Source: JBKJML01 sp046596415 (lineage in GTDB: Bacteria; Actinomycetota; Thermoleophilia; Gaiellales; Gaiellaceae). From it: a stretch of DNA of 13,350 nt. The DNA is taken from positions 1-13,350 of the forward strand of contig JBKJML010000208.1 in the NCBI GenBank assembly GCA_046596415.1. Reading direction: 5' to 3'. The notes beneath the pieces are model-generated. The model did no database searches, was not told the DNA's origin, and worked only from the letters and a program-made list of their open reading frames with translations. Below are positions 1 to 6,307 of this stretch, in pieces. Every line of letters starts with the position of its first letter. The stretch's first letter is position 1. Made by a program: the position numbers and the translations under genes.

Positions 1-36
1 CTCACACTCCATGCACGCGTACTCGTACATCGGCAT
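1..36 (-). CDS. FmdB-family zinc-ribbon protein, N-terminal fragment
   Basis: Only the first 12 codons lie in the window and the rest runs off the left edge. Reading backwards from the ATG at 36, the peptide is MPMYEYACMECE. It matches the opening of the FmdB/CxxC_CxxC_SSSS regulatory zinc-ribbon family, whose members usually begin MP-x-YEY-x-C-x-x-C. The Met-Pro start, Tyr4-Glu5-Tyr6 and the first Cys-x2-Cys pair (C8, C11) of the predicted zinc ribbon are all visible. The family is small (roughly 70-110 aa) and has no firmly established general role. The gene is divergent from the GNAT gene at 93. A second in-frame ATG at 30 exists, but the Met-Pro start at 36 fits the family better. The call rests on 12 residues, so it is good for the family and silent on function. 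Confidence 0.7.
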   Translation of the reverse strand, partial: MPMYEYACMECE

Positions 37-45
37 CGCTTCGGC

Positions 46-51
46 AGTGTA
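46..51 (-). promoter_or_regulatory. Putative -10 element of the FmdB-like gene
   Basis: The reverse strand reads TACACT, a TAnnnT-type -10 hexamer, ending 9 nt before the ATG at 36. A transcript starting about 7 nt downstream would have almost no leader, and no Shine-Dalgarno sequence is seen. No convincing -35 was found. The arrangement matches that before the 84-aa gene at 11060. Confidence 0.4.
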
Positions 52-80
52 GGTGTCGTGGCGGACGCGCCGCAAACGAC

Positions 81-86
81 TACCCT
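81..86 (+). promoter_or_regulatory. Putative -10 element of the GNAT gene (leaderless)
   Basis: TACCCT lies 6 nt before the GTG at 93. Transcription would start at or within a base of the start codon, which fits a leaderless mRNA and explains the lack of a ribosome binding site. No clear -35 was seen. Confidence 0.4.
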
Positions 87-92
87 CGTGGC

Positions 93-680
93 GTGACCGC
101 CCGTGCCCAGCCGCTCGAGGGAACGATCGTGCGGCTCGAGCCGCTCGGGCCCGAGCATGCGGAGGGGCTGTGGGAGGCCTCGCGCGACCCCGCCGCATGG
201 CGGTGGCTCAGCATTCTGCAACCGCAGACGCGCGAGGCGTGGGACGGTTGGATGGCGCAGGCCTTCGCCCAGCGCGACGCCGGTCTCGAGCTCCCGTTTG
301 CGACGGTCTCGGTTGCAACAGGGTTGCCGGTCGGCAGCAGCCGCTTCCTCGCAATCCGGCCCGAGCACCGGTCGGTCGAGATCGGCTGGACGTGGCTCAC
401 CCCCTCGATGTGGGGCACCGGAGCGAACACCGAGGCCAAGCTGCTGATGCTCGAACACGCCTTCGTCGCGCTCGACTGCCGCCGGGTGGAGTTCAAGACC
501 GACGCGCTGAACGAGCGCTCTCGTGCCGCGCTGGCCGCGCTCCCCGCAGCGTTCGAGGGCGTCCATCGCAACCACCTGCTCGTCCGCGACGGTGAGAGCC
601 GCGACTCGGCCTGGTACAGCGTCGTCGAGGACGAGTGGCCCGCTGTCCGGGCGGCGCTTTGGGCTCGGCTTCTCCGCTAG
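93..680 (+). CDS. GNAT-family N-acetyltransferase, RimJ/RimL-like
   Basis: A 195-aa protein of the cytosolic GNAT superfamily, which moves an acetyl group from acetyl-CoA to an amine. The N-terminus (residues 9-25, G-T-I-V-R-L-E-P-L) is the usual opening strand of RimJ/RimL-like members. The acetyl-CoA pyrophosphate-binding region is W107-G-T-G-A-N-T-E-A-K116, a form of the family's GxGxxTEA loop. The C-terminal half has the family features N140-E-R-S, F154-E-G, R159-N-H, D166-G, R170-D and a closing E181-W-P. Length is normal. The GTG start is chosen because it directly precedes the conserved first strand and sits 6 nt after a -10-like TACCCT. The substrate cannot be told; ribosomal-protein or small-molecule acetylation are both possible. 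It is upstream of the pantothenate operon but has a separate start, with a new -10-like element after its stop, so I do not include it in that operon. Confidence 0.88.
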   Translation: MTARAQPLEGTIVRLEPLGPEHAEGLWEASRDPAAWRWLSILQPQTREAWDGWMAQAFAQRDAGLELPFATVSVATGLPVGSSRFLAIRPEHRSVEIGWTWLTPSMWGTGANTEAKLLMLEHAFVALDCRRVEFKTDALNERSRAALAALPAAFEGVHRNHLLVRDGESRDSAWYSVVEDEWPAVRAALWARLLR

Positions 681-692
681 CGCGACTGGCGC

Positions 693-698
693 TACACT
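693..698 (+). promoter_or_regulatory. Putative -10 element of the DUF2520-panC-panB operon
   Basis: TACACT lies 12 nt after the GNAT stop codon and about 40 nt before the ATG at 739. It would give a leader of roughly 33 nt that includes a GGAG ribosome binding site at 729-732. No strong -35 was seen, so read-through from the GNAT gene is an alternative. Confidence 0.35.
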
Positions 699-738
699 CC
701 CGTCTGCCCGGTATCCGCTCGCGGAACTGGAGCTTCTG

Positions 739-1404
739 ATGATCGACATCGTCAACGTCGTAGGCGCCGGCCGGGTCGGTTCGGCAGTGACCGCTCGCCT
801 CGAGGAGCGGGGCGTCGCCGTGCGGGCCGAGGGCGCCGCGCTCGTGCTCCTCTGCGTGCCGGACCGCGCGATCGCCGAGGTCGCCCGTACGTTCGCCACC
901 GGCCCCTGGATCGCTCACGTCAGCGGCGCGACGCCGCTTGCGGCGCTCGATCCGCACCTGCGGCGCTTCGGCCTGCACCCGCTCCAGACGTTCACCCGCG
1001 CACGCGGCGCCGAACAGCTCGACGGGGCCTACGCGGCGCTCACCGCCGAGAGCGACGAGGCGCGCGGAGCGGCGGCCTGGCTCGCCAAGACACTCGGCCT
1101 GCGACCCTTCGAGCTCGCCGACGAACGGCGTGCCGTCTACCACGCCGGCGCCGCGGTGGCCTCGAACTACCTCGTCACGCTCCGGCGCGCTGCCGGGTCG
1201 CTGCTCGCGGCTGCAGGCGCTCCCCCGGAAGCGCTCGACCCGCTGATGCGCCGAACGATCGAGAACGGCTTCGAGCTCACCGGTCCTATCGCCCGGGGAG
1301 ACGACACGACGGTCGAGGCGCACCTGGCCGCGATTCGGGCCGAGCGGCCTTCGCTCGTGCCGATGTACGAGGCGCTCGCCGACGCGACGCGAGAGCTCCT
1401 GTGA
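739..1404 (+). CDS. Rossmann/DUF2520 oxidoreductase, candidate ketopantoate reductase (PanG-like)
   Basis: A 221-aa protein. An N-terminal nucleotide-binding loop G9-A-G-R-V-G14 (GxGxxG) is followed by the DUF2520 domain, recognisable by H80-P-L-Q-T-F85 and Y134-H-A-G-A-A-V-A-S-N-Y-L145. It is the first gene of a coupled cluster: its stop overlaps the panC start by 4 nt. As I recall, DUF2520 proteins recur beside panC in actinobacteria (Rv3603c in Mycobacterium tuberculosis), and the PanG ketopantoate reductase described in Francisella and Enterococcus belongs to a related group. I therefore infer NAD(P)H-dependent reduction of ketopantoate to pantoate, supplying PanC. The protein is shorter than usual (about 280-300 aa), because the stretch between the first beta-alpha-beta unit and the strand A34-L-V-L-L-C-V-P-D42 is nearly absent. 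The ATG at 739 is chosen for its GGAG at 729-732 and the directly following Rossmann strand; the frame stays open upstream to 523, but that part overlaps the GNAT gene. Confidence 0.8.
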   Translation: MIDIVNVVGAGRVGSAVTARLEERGVAVRAEGAALVLLCVPDRAIAEVARTFATGPWIAHVSGATPLAALDPHLRRFGLHPLQTFTRARGAEQLDGAYAALTAESDEARGAAAWLAKTLGLRPFELADERRAVYHAGAAVASNYLVTLRRAAGSLLAAAGAPPEALDPLMRRTIENGFELTGPIARGDDTTVEAHLAAIRAERPSLVPMYEALADATRELL

Positions 1405-2174
1405 GAATCGAACGCACCGTCGCCGGCGTGCGCGCGGCGCTCCACGACTACCGCGACGGCCGCGGCGTGGGCCTCGTGCCGACGATGGGCTCCTTCCACG
1501 ACGGGCATCTCTCGCTCTTTCGCGCCGCGCAAGCGGAATGCGACGTGGTGGTTGCCAGCCTCTTCGTCAACCCGGCGCAGTTCGGTGACAGCGGCGACCT
1601 TGCGACGTACCCGCGCGACGAGAAGCACGACGTCGCGCTCGCCGTTGAGGCCGGCGTGAACGTGCTCTTCGCTCCAACGGCTGCGGAGATGTACCCGCCC
1701 GGCTTCCAGACCTGGGTCGACGTCGAGCAGCTCTCGCAAGGGCTCGAAGGCGCGGCGCGGGACGGTCATTTCCGTGGCGTCGCCACCGTGTGCCTGAAGC
1801 TCTTCAACGCTGTCCGGCCGCAGCGCGCCTACTTCGGCCAGAAGGACGCCCAGCAGGTGGCGGTCATCCGCCGCATGGTGCGCGACCTCGACCTCGAACT
1901 GGAGGTGCGCGTCCTGCCGACCGTTCGGGACGCGGACGGGCTGGCGATCTCCTCCCGCAACGTCCTCCTCACCCCCGACGAGCGTGAGCGCGCGCTCGCC
2001 CTGCCGCGCGCGCTCGCGACGCGCGATCGCGAGCAGGCGCGCGAGCTCCTCGCCGGCCTCGACGTGGACTACATCGAGCGGGCCGATTTCGACCCACCCG
2101 TCCTCGCCGCCGCGATCCGCGTCGGCTCCACCCGTCTGATCGACAACGTCGTCCTCGACGAAGGAGCGAAATGA
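1401..2174 (+). CDS. panC: Pantothenate synthetase (pantoate-beta-alanine ligase)
   Basis: A 257-aa cytosolic enzyme that joins pantoate and beta-alanine using ATP through a pantoyl-adenylate, the last step of pantothenate synthesis. Visible landmarks are P27-T-M-G30, the HxGH nucleotide-binding motif H33-D-G-H36, F55-V-N-P-A-Q-F-G62 (Q60 contacts pantoate), Y70-P-R, the long conserved block around H123-F-R-G-V-A-T129, F145-G-Q-K-D149 with the catalytic-type Lys148, Q152, and D179-G-L-A-I-S-S-R186 (the KMSKS-equivalent). The family is usually about 280 aa; this one is short only in the C-terminal lobe. Translation starts at a GTG sharing 4 nt with the upstream stop (GTGA), preceded by GAGAG at 1391-1395, so it is translationally coupled. 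Its own stop overlaps panB. All known active-site residues are present, so it should be active. Confidence 0.96.
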   Translation: MRIERTVAGVRAALHDYRDGRGVGLVPTMGSFHDGHLSLFRAAQAECDVVVASLFVNPAQFGDSGDLATYPRDEKHDVALAVEAGVNVLFAPTAAEMYPPGFQTWVDVEQLSQGLEGAARDGHFRGVATVCLKLFNAVRPQRAYFGQKDAQQVAVIRRMVRDLDLELEVRVLPTVRDADGLAISSRNVLLTPDERERALALPRALATRDREQARELLAGLDVDYIERADFDPPVLAAAIRVGSTRLIDNVVLDEGAK

Positions 2175-3091
2175 CCACGCGCCCCCGCACCCCCGCACCC
2201 GGCACGCCCGCACCCGGCACGCCGGCGCCCGGCAAGCTGCCGCTCACCGAACTACTCGAGCTGAAGGCCCGTCGGCAGCCGATCGCGATGGTGACCGCCT
2301 ACGACGCCCCGAGCGGCCGCCTGGCGGACGTAGCGGGCGCCGACGTGATCCTCGTCGGCGATTCGGCCGCGATGACGATGCTCGGCCACGACTCGACTGT
2401 GCCGGCCACGATGGACGAGATGATCATCCTCACGCGCGCGGTGAACCGCGGCGCGCGGCGTCCGCTCGTCGTCGCGGATATGCCGTTCGGCTCCTTTCAG
2501 ATCTCCGACACCGATGCGGTCACGAACGCGATCCGGTTCGTCAAGGAGGCCGGTGCCGACGCAGTCAAGGTCGAAGGTGGCGGCGCGACGCTCTCCCGCG
2601 CGGCTGCGATCGTCGGCGCAGGCATCCCGGTGATGGGCCACATCGGCCTGACACCGCAGTCGGCGACCATGCTCGGCGGTTTCAAGGCGCAGGGCCGAAC
2701 GGCCCAGAAGGCGAAGCGGCTCGTCGAGGACGCGCTCCTGCTGCAGCAGGCCGGCTGCTTCGCAATCGTGCTCGAGGCGGTGCCCGCGCAGGTCGCGAAG
2801 CGGATCACCGAGCTCCTCGACGTGCCGACGATCGGGATCGGCGCCGGCCTCGACTGCGACGGTCAGGTGCTCGTCTGGCACGACCTGCTCGGCCTCTATG
2901 AGGGCCATGCGCCGCGGTTCGTCAAGCACTACGCCGATCTCGCGACCGAGATCAAGCGCGCGATCGGCGCCTACGTCGACGATGTCCGCGAGCGGCGCTT
3001 CCCCGAGGAGCAGCACACCTACTCGATGCCGGCGGAGGAGCTGGCGGCGTTCGAGGAGGCGCTCGCGGCGGCGTGGTCACAGCGTCAGTAG
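2171..3091 (+). CDS. panB: 3-methyl-2-oxobutanoate hydroxymethyltransferase (ketopantoate hydroxymethyltransferase)
   Basis: A 306-aa cytosolic TIM-barrel enzyme that transfers a hydroxymethyl group from 5,10-methylene-tetrahydrofolate to 2-ketoisovalerate, giving ketopantoate, the first committed step to pantothenate. Conserved features: V41-T-A-Y-D45, the metal ligand D64 in V-G-D-S, G72-H-D-S-T76, the second metal ligand D103 in A-D-M-P-F-G-S108, K133-V-E-G-G137, G156-H-I-G-L-T-P-Q163, the catalytic glutamate E202 in L-E-A-V-P205, and I-G-I-G-A-G. The start ATG overlaps the panC stop (ATGA) and has a strong AAGGAG at 2161-2166, 4 nt upstream. Residues 7-21 are three copies of TPAPG, an unusual N-terminal addition absent from typical PanB; the normal protein begins around residue 22. 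It is the last gene of the visible operon; no panD follows. Confidence 0.96.
   Translation: MTTRPRTPAPGTPAPGTPAPGKLPLTELLELKARRQPIAMVTAYDAPSGRLADVAGADVILVGDSAAMTMLGHDSTVPATMDEMIILTRAVNRGARRPLVVADMPFGSFQISDTDAVTNAIRFVKEAGADAVKVEGGGATLSRAAAIVGAGIPVMGHIGLTPQSATMLGGFKAQGRTAQKAKRLVEDALLLQQAGCFAIVLEAVPAQVAKRITELLDVPTIGIGAGLDCDGQVLVWHDLLGLYEGHAPRFVKHYADLATEIKRAIGAYVDDVRERRFPEEQHTYSMPAEELAAFEEALAAAWSQRQ
2189..2233 (+). repeat. Three tandem 15-bp units encoding TPAPG in panB
   Basis: Three in-frame 15-bp copies start at 2189, 2204 and 2219, each encoding Thr-Pro-Ala-Pro-Gly. Copies 1 and 2 differ by one base (ACC versus ACG), while copy 3 has two more third-position changes. They lie in the N-terminal extension of PanB before the conserved barrel. 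Copy number may vary between strains by slippage. Confidence 0.9.
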
Positions 3092-3101
3092 TTTCTACGC
3101 T
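3074..3101 (+). promoter_or_regulatory. Weak candidate promoter for the oxidase genes
   Basis: TGGTCA at 3074-3079 and TACGCT at 3096-3101, spaced 16 bp, resemble -35 and -10 elements around the panB stop. The leader would be about 32 nt without a Shine-Dalgarno match. The gap 3092-3139 holds no terminator hairpin that I can see, so read-through from panB is equally possible. Confidence 0.25.
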
Positions 3102-3139
3102 TCAGATCCAGCCACCGGTCTGACATCTTCTCACCCACG

Positions 3140-3655
3140 TTGACCTCCGCCGGAACTCTCATCACCGTCGCGTACGGAGTGATCGTCGTGGTCGGGATCG
3201 TGCTCGCGATCGTCCTCGCGTCATCGACCCGCTCCCGTAAGGAAGCCCATGCCGACGAGCTCGCCGAGCACGAGAAGACGTGGCTCTGGATCGTCGTCGC
3301 GATCCTGGTCGCTCTCTTCCTCGCGTCGATCTGGTTCACGCCATACAGCCGCTCCGCCGGCAGCGACAAACAGGTGCTGCACGTCGCCGCCCGGCAGTTC
3401 GCGTGGGATATCCGGCCGGCGACCCTCCGGGCCGGCGTGCCGGTCGAGATCCGACTGACGTCGCTCGATGTGAACCACGCCTTCGGCGTCTACGACCCCG
3501 CCGGGAAGCTCGTGTTCCAGGTGCAGGTAATGCCCGAGCGGACGCAGAAGGCGGTGAAGACGTTCGATCGCCCAGGCACCTACAAGGTGCTCTGCCTCGA
3601 GTTCTGCGGCTTCCTCCACCACGGCATGGTGGGCAGCTTCGAGGTGCGACGGTGA
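3140..3655 (+). CDS. Cytochrome c oxidase subunit II, CuA-carrying, ba3-like
   Basis: A 171-aa membrane protein with a CuA electron-entry domain facing outward. There are two hydrophobic segments (about residues 6-28 and 48-66) and then a cupredoxin domain (about 77-171). All CuA ligands are present: H113, then C152-x-E154-x-C156-x3-H160-x2-M163. The size is close to the compact subunit II of the Thermus ba3 oxidase (168 aa) and far below the 250-350 aa of A-type subunits. That Thermus protein has one membrane helix and relies on a tiny separate subunit IIa, whereas here the first helix is part of the same chain. The start is a TTG at 3140, the only start codon between the in-frame panB stop and the first helix, with no clear ribosome binding site; it is the weakest start in the window. 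The stop overlaps the subunit I start, so the two are coupled. CuA passes electrons from cytochrome c to heme b of subunit I. Confidence 0.9.
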   Translation: MTSAGTLITVAYGVIVVVGIVLAIVLASSTRSRKEAHADELAEHEKTWLWIVVAILVALFLASIWFTPYSRSAGSDKQVLHVAARQFAWDIRPATLRAGVPVEIRLTSLDVNHAFGVYDPAGKLVFQVQVMPERTQKAVKTFDRPGTYKVLCLEFCGFLHHGMVGSFEVRR

Positions 3656-5574
3656 GCACCACGCCCGTCGCGGTCGACGCGGTCGACGCGGAGGCGGTGC
3701 ATGCCGCACGGCGGCTGACGCTGAGCTACCTCTGGGCGTCGACGGCGATCTTCCTCGCCTCAGGTCTTCTGGGCATGCTGCTGCGCTTCAGCCAGGCGGG
3801 CGTGCCGGGGCACGTCGGCGACAGCTTCTGGTACGCGACGTTGACCGCGCACGGCCTGGGCGCCTTCGTCGGCTGGGGCGCGTTCGCCGTGATGGGCTTC
3901 GCCTGGTGGGTACTCGCCTCGGTCGGCCTACCACCGCGACCGTTCGGCGTTGCCATGGCACGCCTCACCTGGTGGCTGATGGTGCTAGGCGTCGCCGGTG
4001 TGATCGTGACCACGCTCCTCATGGGCTTCGGCGCTTCCTGGGTGTTCCTGTACCCGCTGCCGTTCAGCTCGGCGGGCCAGTGGTCTGATACGGCGGCAGG
4101 GCTCTTCTCGGCCTCCGTCCTGCTCGTCGGCCTCGCGATCGTCACCTGGTGCGTCGGGATCCTGCACACGATCGTCGGGCCGGGCCTCCACGCGACGAGC
4201 CCTCGGTTCCTGAACCGGCTCGGTGTGGGGCTCGGCTTCGGCTATCTGCTCCCGCGGCGCTTCGGGACGAACGGGCGGCCGGTGCCGTACGCCGTGATCC
4301 CCCTGACCGTGATCGCGATCGACATGATCATCGCCACGCTTCCGCTCGCCGGACTGCTGATCTTCAGCGTCTTCAAGGCTTTCCACCCGTCGCTCGGCAT
4401 CGACCCGCTGCTTGCGAAGAACATCCTCTGGTTCTTCGGGCACCCGGTCGTGTACCTGCTGCTCTTCCCGGCGGTCGCGGTCTTCTACCACCTCGTGCCG
4501 CGCTACGCCGGGCGGCGGCTCGTGGCCGGCAACGTGATCGCCGTCGCGTGGGTGCTCGCGGTGGTGACCAACGTGATCATCTGGGCCCATCACGTGTACC
4601 TCGACTACCCCGAGGGCTCGTTCCAGGGCGCTCTGAACACGGCGCACCAACCGTTGACCTTCATCATCGTCATCCCCTCGCTGCTGAGCCTGTACAGCCT
4701 CTCGTTCACGATCTTTCGGTCGCATTGGCAATGGGGTGCGGCGCAGACGGCGCTCTTCCTCGCGCTCGTCTCGTGGTTCCTCGCCGGCGCGCAGGGCGTC
4801 ATCAACGCGACGATCGCCTTCCAGGAGACGGTGCACAACACGCTCTGGATCGTCGGCCACTTCCACCACATGGCGATCATGAACATCGGGCTCGTAATCA
4901 TCGCCGCCACCTACGCGTACCTGCCGGAGCTGATTGGGAAGCCTCTCTACAGCGAAGCACTCGGGAAGTGGCATATCTGGCTGACGTTCGTGGGGGTGAC
5001 GGGCAACTCGTTCCTGTGGCTCTGGCAGGGGATGGAAGGTGCACCGAGGCGGTTCGCCCGCCTGCCGGAGGAGTACGCGGGGACGCTCACCTATCTCGGG
5101 CTGCCGTTCGTTGTACTTGCGGGCCTCGCGCAGGTGCTGTTCGTGATCAATCTCGTACAGACCGTCCGCGGGCGCGGCCTCGTCCCGGCCGCCGAGCGGC
5201 GGCCACGCTCGTCGGTGGCGGCCGAGGGGGCCTTCATGCTGATCGCGATCGGGCTCGCCGCAACGACCTTCTTCATCGGCTACTTCCTCGGCCGCGCCGG
5301 TGACGATAAGACGAGCGGCACCGCGGTGCCCACGCAGGCGGACGATCCGGGGAAGACGGTGTTCGCCGACGCGGGCTGCGGCAGCTGCCACACATTCGCC
5401 GCGGCAGGGTCGAGCGGCAGCGTCGGACCGAACCTGGACACGCTGCAACTGGATGCGACGCGCGTCTCGGTGGCGGTGACCGCCGGGCTCGGCGCGATGC
5501 CCTCGTTCAAGGGGCGTCTCAGCGACCGGCAGATCGCCGACGTCGCCGCGTTCGTTTCGGGCTCGACGCGCTGA
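3652..5574 (+). CDS. B-type (ba3-like) cytochrome c oxidase subunit I with fused C-terminal cytochrome c
   Basis: A 640-aa integral membrane protein, the proton-pumping catalytic subunit that reduces O2 to water. I count about 13 membrane segments (residues 23-546). Ligands: H67 and H405 for the low-spin heme, H403 for the high-spin heme, H264, H313 and H314 for CuB, with Y268 of H264-P-V-V-Y268 as the cross-linked tyrosine typical of B-type oxidases. Compared from memory with Thermus ba3, the K-channel positions appear as Y279, S343 and S346, while Thermus Y244 is replaced by V275. After the last helix (about 524-546) comes a linker and a class I cytochrome c domain: C576-G-S-C-H580 and a likely axial M616 in G-A-M-P-S-F. 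Free ba3 subunit I is about 560 aa, so this domain is a true addition. Start GTG at 3652 overlaps the subunit II stop, with GAGGTG at 3641-3646. The frame also opens further upstream, inside subunit II, but that reading is not protein-like. Confidence 0.93.
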   Translation: MSTTPVAVDAVDAEAVHAARRLTLSYLWASTAIFLASGLLGMLLRFSQAGVPGHVGDSFWYATLTAHGLGAFVGWGAFAVMGFAWWVLASVGLPPRPFGVAMARLTWWLMVLGVAGVIVTTLLMGFGASWVFLYPLPFSSAGQWSDTAAGLFSASVLLVGLAIVTWCVGILHTIVGPGLHATSPRFLNRLGVGLGFGYLLPRRFGTNGRPVPYAVIPLTVIAIDMIIATLPLAGLLIFSVFKAFHPSLGIDPLLAKNILWFFGHPVVYLLLFPAVAVFYHLVPRYAGRRLVAGNVIAVAWVLAVVTNVIIWAHHVYLDYPEGSFQGALNTAHQPLTFIIVIPSLLSLYSLSFTIFRSHWQWGAAQTALFLALVSWFLAGAQGVINATIAFQETVHNTLWIVGHFHHMAIMNIGLVIIAATYAYLPELIGKPLYSEALGKWHIWLTFVGVTGNSFLWLWQGMEGAPRRFARLPEEYAGTLTYLGLPFVVLAGLAQVLFVINLVQTVRGRGLVPAAERRPRSSVAAEGAFMLIAIGLAATTFFIGYFLGRAGDDKTSGTAVPTQADDPGKTVFADAGCGSCHTFAAAGSSGSVGPNLDTLQLDATRVSVAVTAGLGAMPSFKGRLSDRQIADVAAFVSGSTR

Positions 5575-5579
5575 CCGGG

Positions 5580-6194
5580 TTACGCGGCGACCGCGGCGAC
5601 CGCGACGACCGCCGTGACTAGCCCCATCGCTCCGAGCGCACGGGCCCAGGACCAGCCGTGAACCGCTCGGATGCCGACAAGCAGCAGGCACGCCGTCCAC
5701 GCAACGAGCCCGAGCTGGAGCCCGCTCACGACGTCGCCCGCGAGCCCCTCGTCGGAACCGCCGCTTGCGAACGCGTCGCCGCCGAAGAGCGCGAGGCGCA
5801 GCGGCAGGAGCAGGATCGAGGCGGCGAGCGGGACGCAGGCGAAGCCGAGCACCTGCCGGGCGCGCCGGTAGGTGCCGAGGCTGCCGAGCCCGCGTGCACC
5901 GAGATAGACGGCGCCGCCGAGTCCGAAGTAGCCGGCGAATGCGTAGAAGCCACCGGCGAAGAAGACGACGACCGAGATGAGCGCCGGACCGTCGATCGCC
6001 GGGTCGTCGAAGAGGCGGCCGAAGCGCGGTGTTGCGAGGACGCTGGCGAGGCCGGCAAGCAGCACGATCAGGAGCAACGGCTCCTGCCGTGCGTCCTGGT
6101 CCTCCCTGTCGTCGTCGCGCAGCGCGACGAACACCGGCTTCGGATCGAGGAAGACGGCGAGGGTCCGAAGCCACCACTGGCGCTCGCGGCTCAC
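5580..6194 (-). CDS. Yip1-family-like multi-span membrane protein
   Basis: A 204-aa hydrophobic protein with about five membrane segments (roughly residues 40-57, 71-99, 115-137, 155-173 and 183-203). The opening W-L-R-T-L-A-V-F-L-D-P-K-P-V-F (residues 8-22), followed by a charged loop and then the helices, resembles bacterial Yip1-domain (PF04893) proteins, whose function is largely unknown. The GTG at 6194 is chosen because it gives this family-like N-terminus and sits 6 nt after a TACGCT hexamer; an in-frame GTG at 6275 would add 27 residues without family character. It lies 113 nt downstream of uvrA on the same strand and ends 5 nt from the stop of the convergent oxidase gene. Co-transcription with uvrA is possible, as I see no terminator between them, but its own promoter seems likely. 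Confidence 0.7.
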   Translation of the reverse strand: MSRERQWWLRTLAVFLDPKPVFVALRDDDREDQDARQEPLLLIVLLAGLASVLATPRFGRLFDDPAIDGPALISVVVFFAGGFYAFAGYFGLGGAVYLGARGLGSLGTYRRARQVLGFACVPLAASILLLPLRLALFGGDAFASGGSDEGLAGDVVSGLQLGLVAWTACLLLVGIRAVHGWSWARALGAMGLVTAVVAVAAVAA

Positions 6195-6200
6195 GGAACG

Positions 6201-6206
6201 AGCGTA
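6201..6206 (-). promoter_or_regulatory. Putative -10 element of the Yip1-like gene (leaderless)
   Basis: The reverse strand reads TACGCT, ending 6 nt before the GTG at 6194, which would place the transcript start at the start codon. There is no Shine-Dalgarno sequence and no clear -35. The 113-nt gap to uvrA (6195-6307) shows nothing else that I can support. Confidence 0.35.
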
Positions 6207-6307
6207 CCGCCGGACGGTCAGCGGGCGACACGGTTCGTCGTCGAGACCGACCTGCACGACGACGCCGGCAAGCACGGCGCTCGCATCACCCAGACGCGGG
6301 GGGCTCT

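Noticed and set aside
3672..3689. Direct repeat of GGTCGACGC at the start of oxidase subunit I
   Set aside because: It is two short copies encoding Val-Asp-Ala in a variable N-terminal tail; trivial in GC-rich coding DNA.
3985..6231. A 748-aa open frame on the reverse strand across the oxidase subunit I gene
   Set aside because: It is antisense to a gene with complete catalytic residues, is rich in Arg, Glu, Asp and His with no domain character, and is the usual by-product of GC-rich third codon positions.
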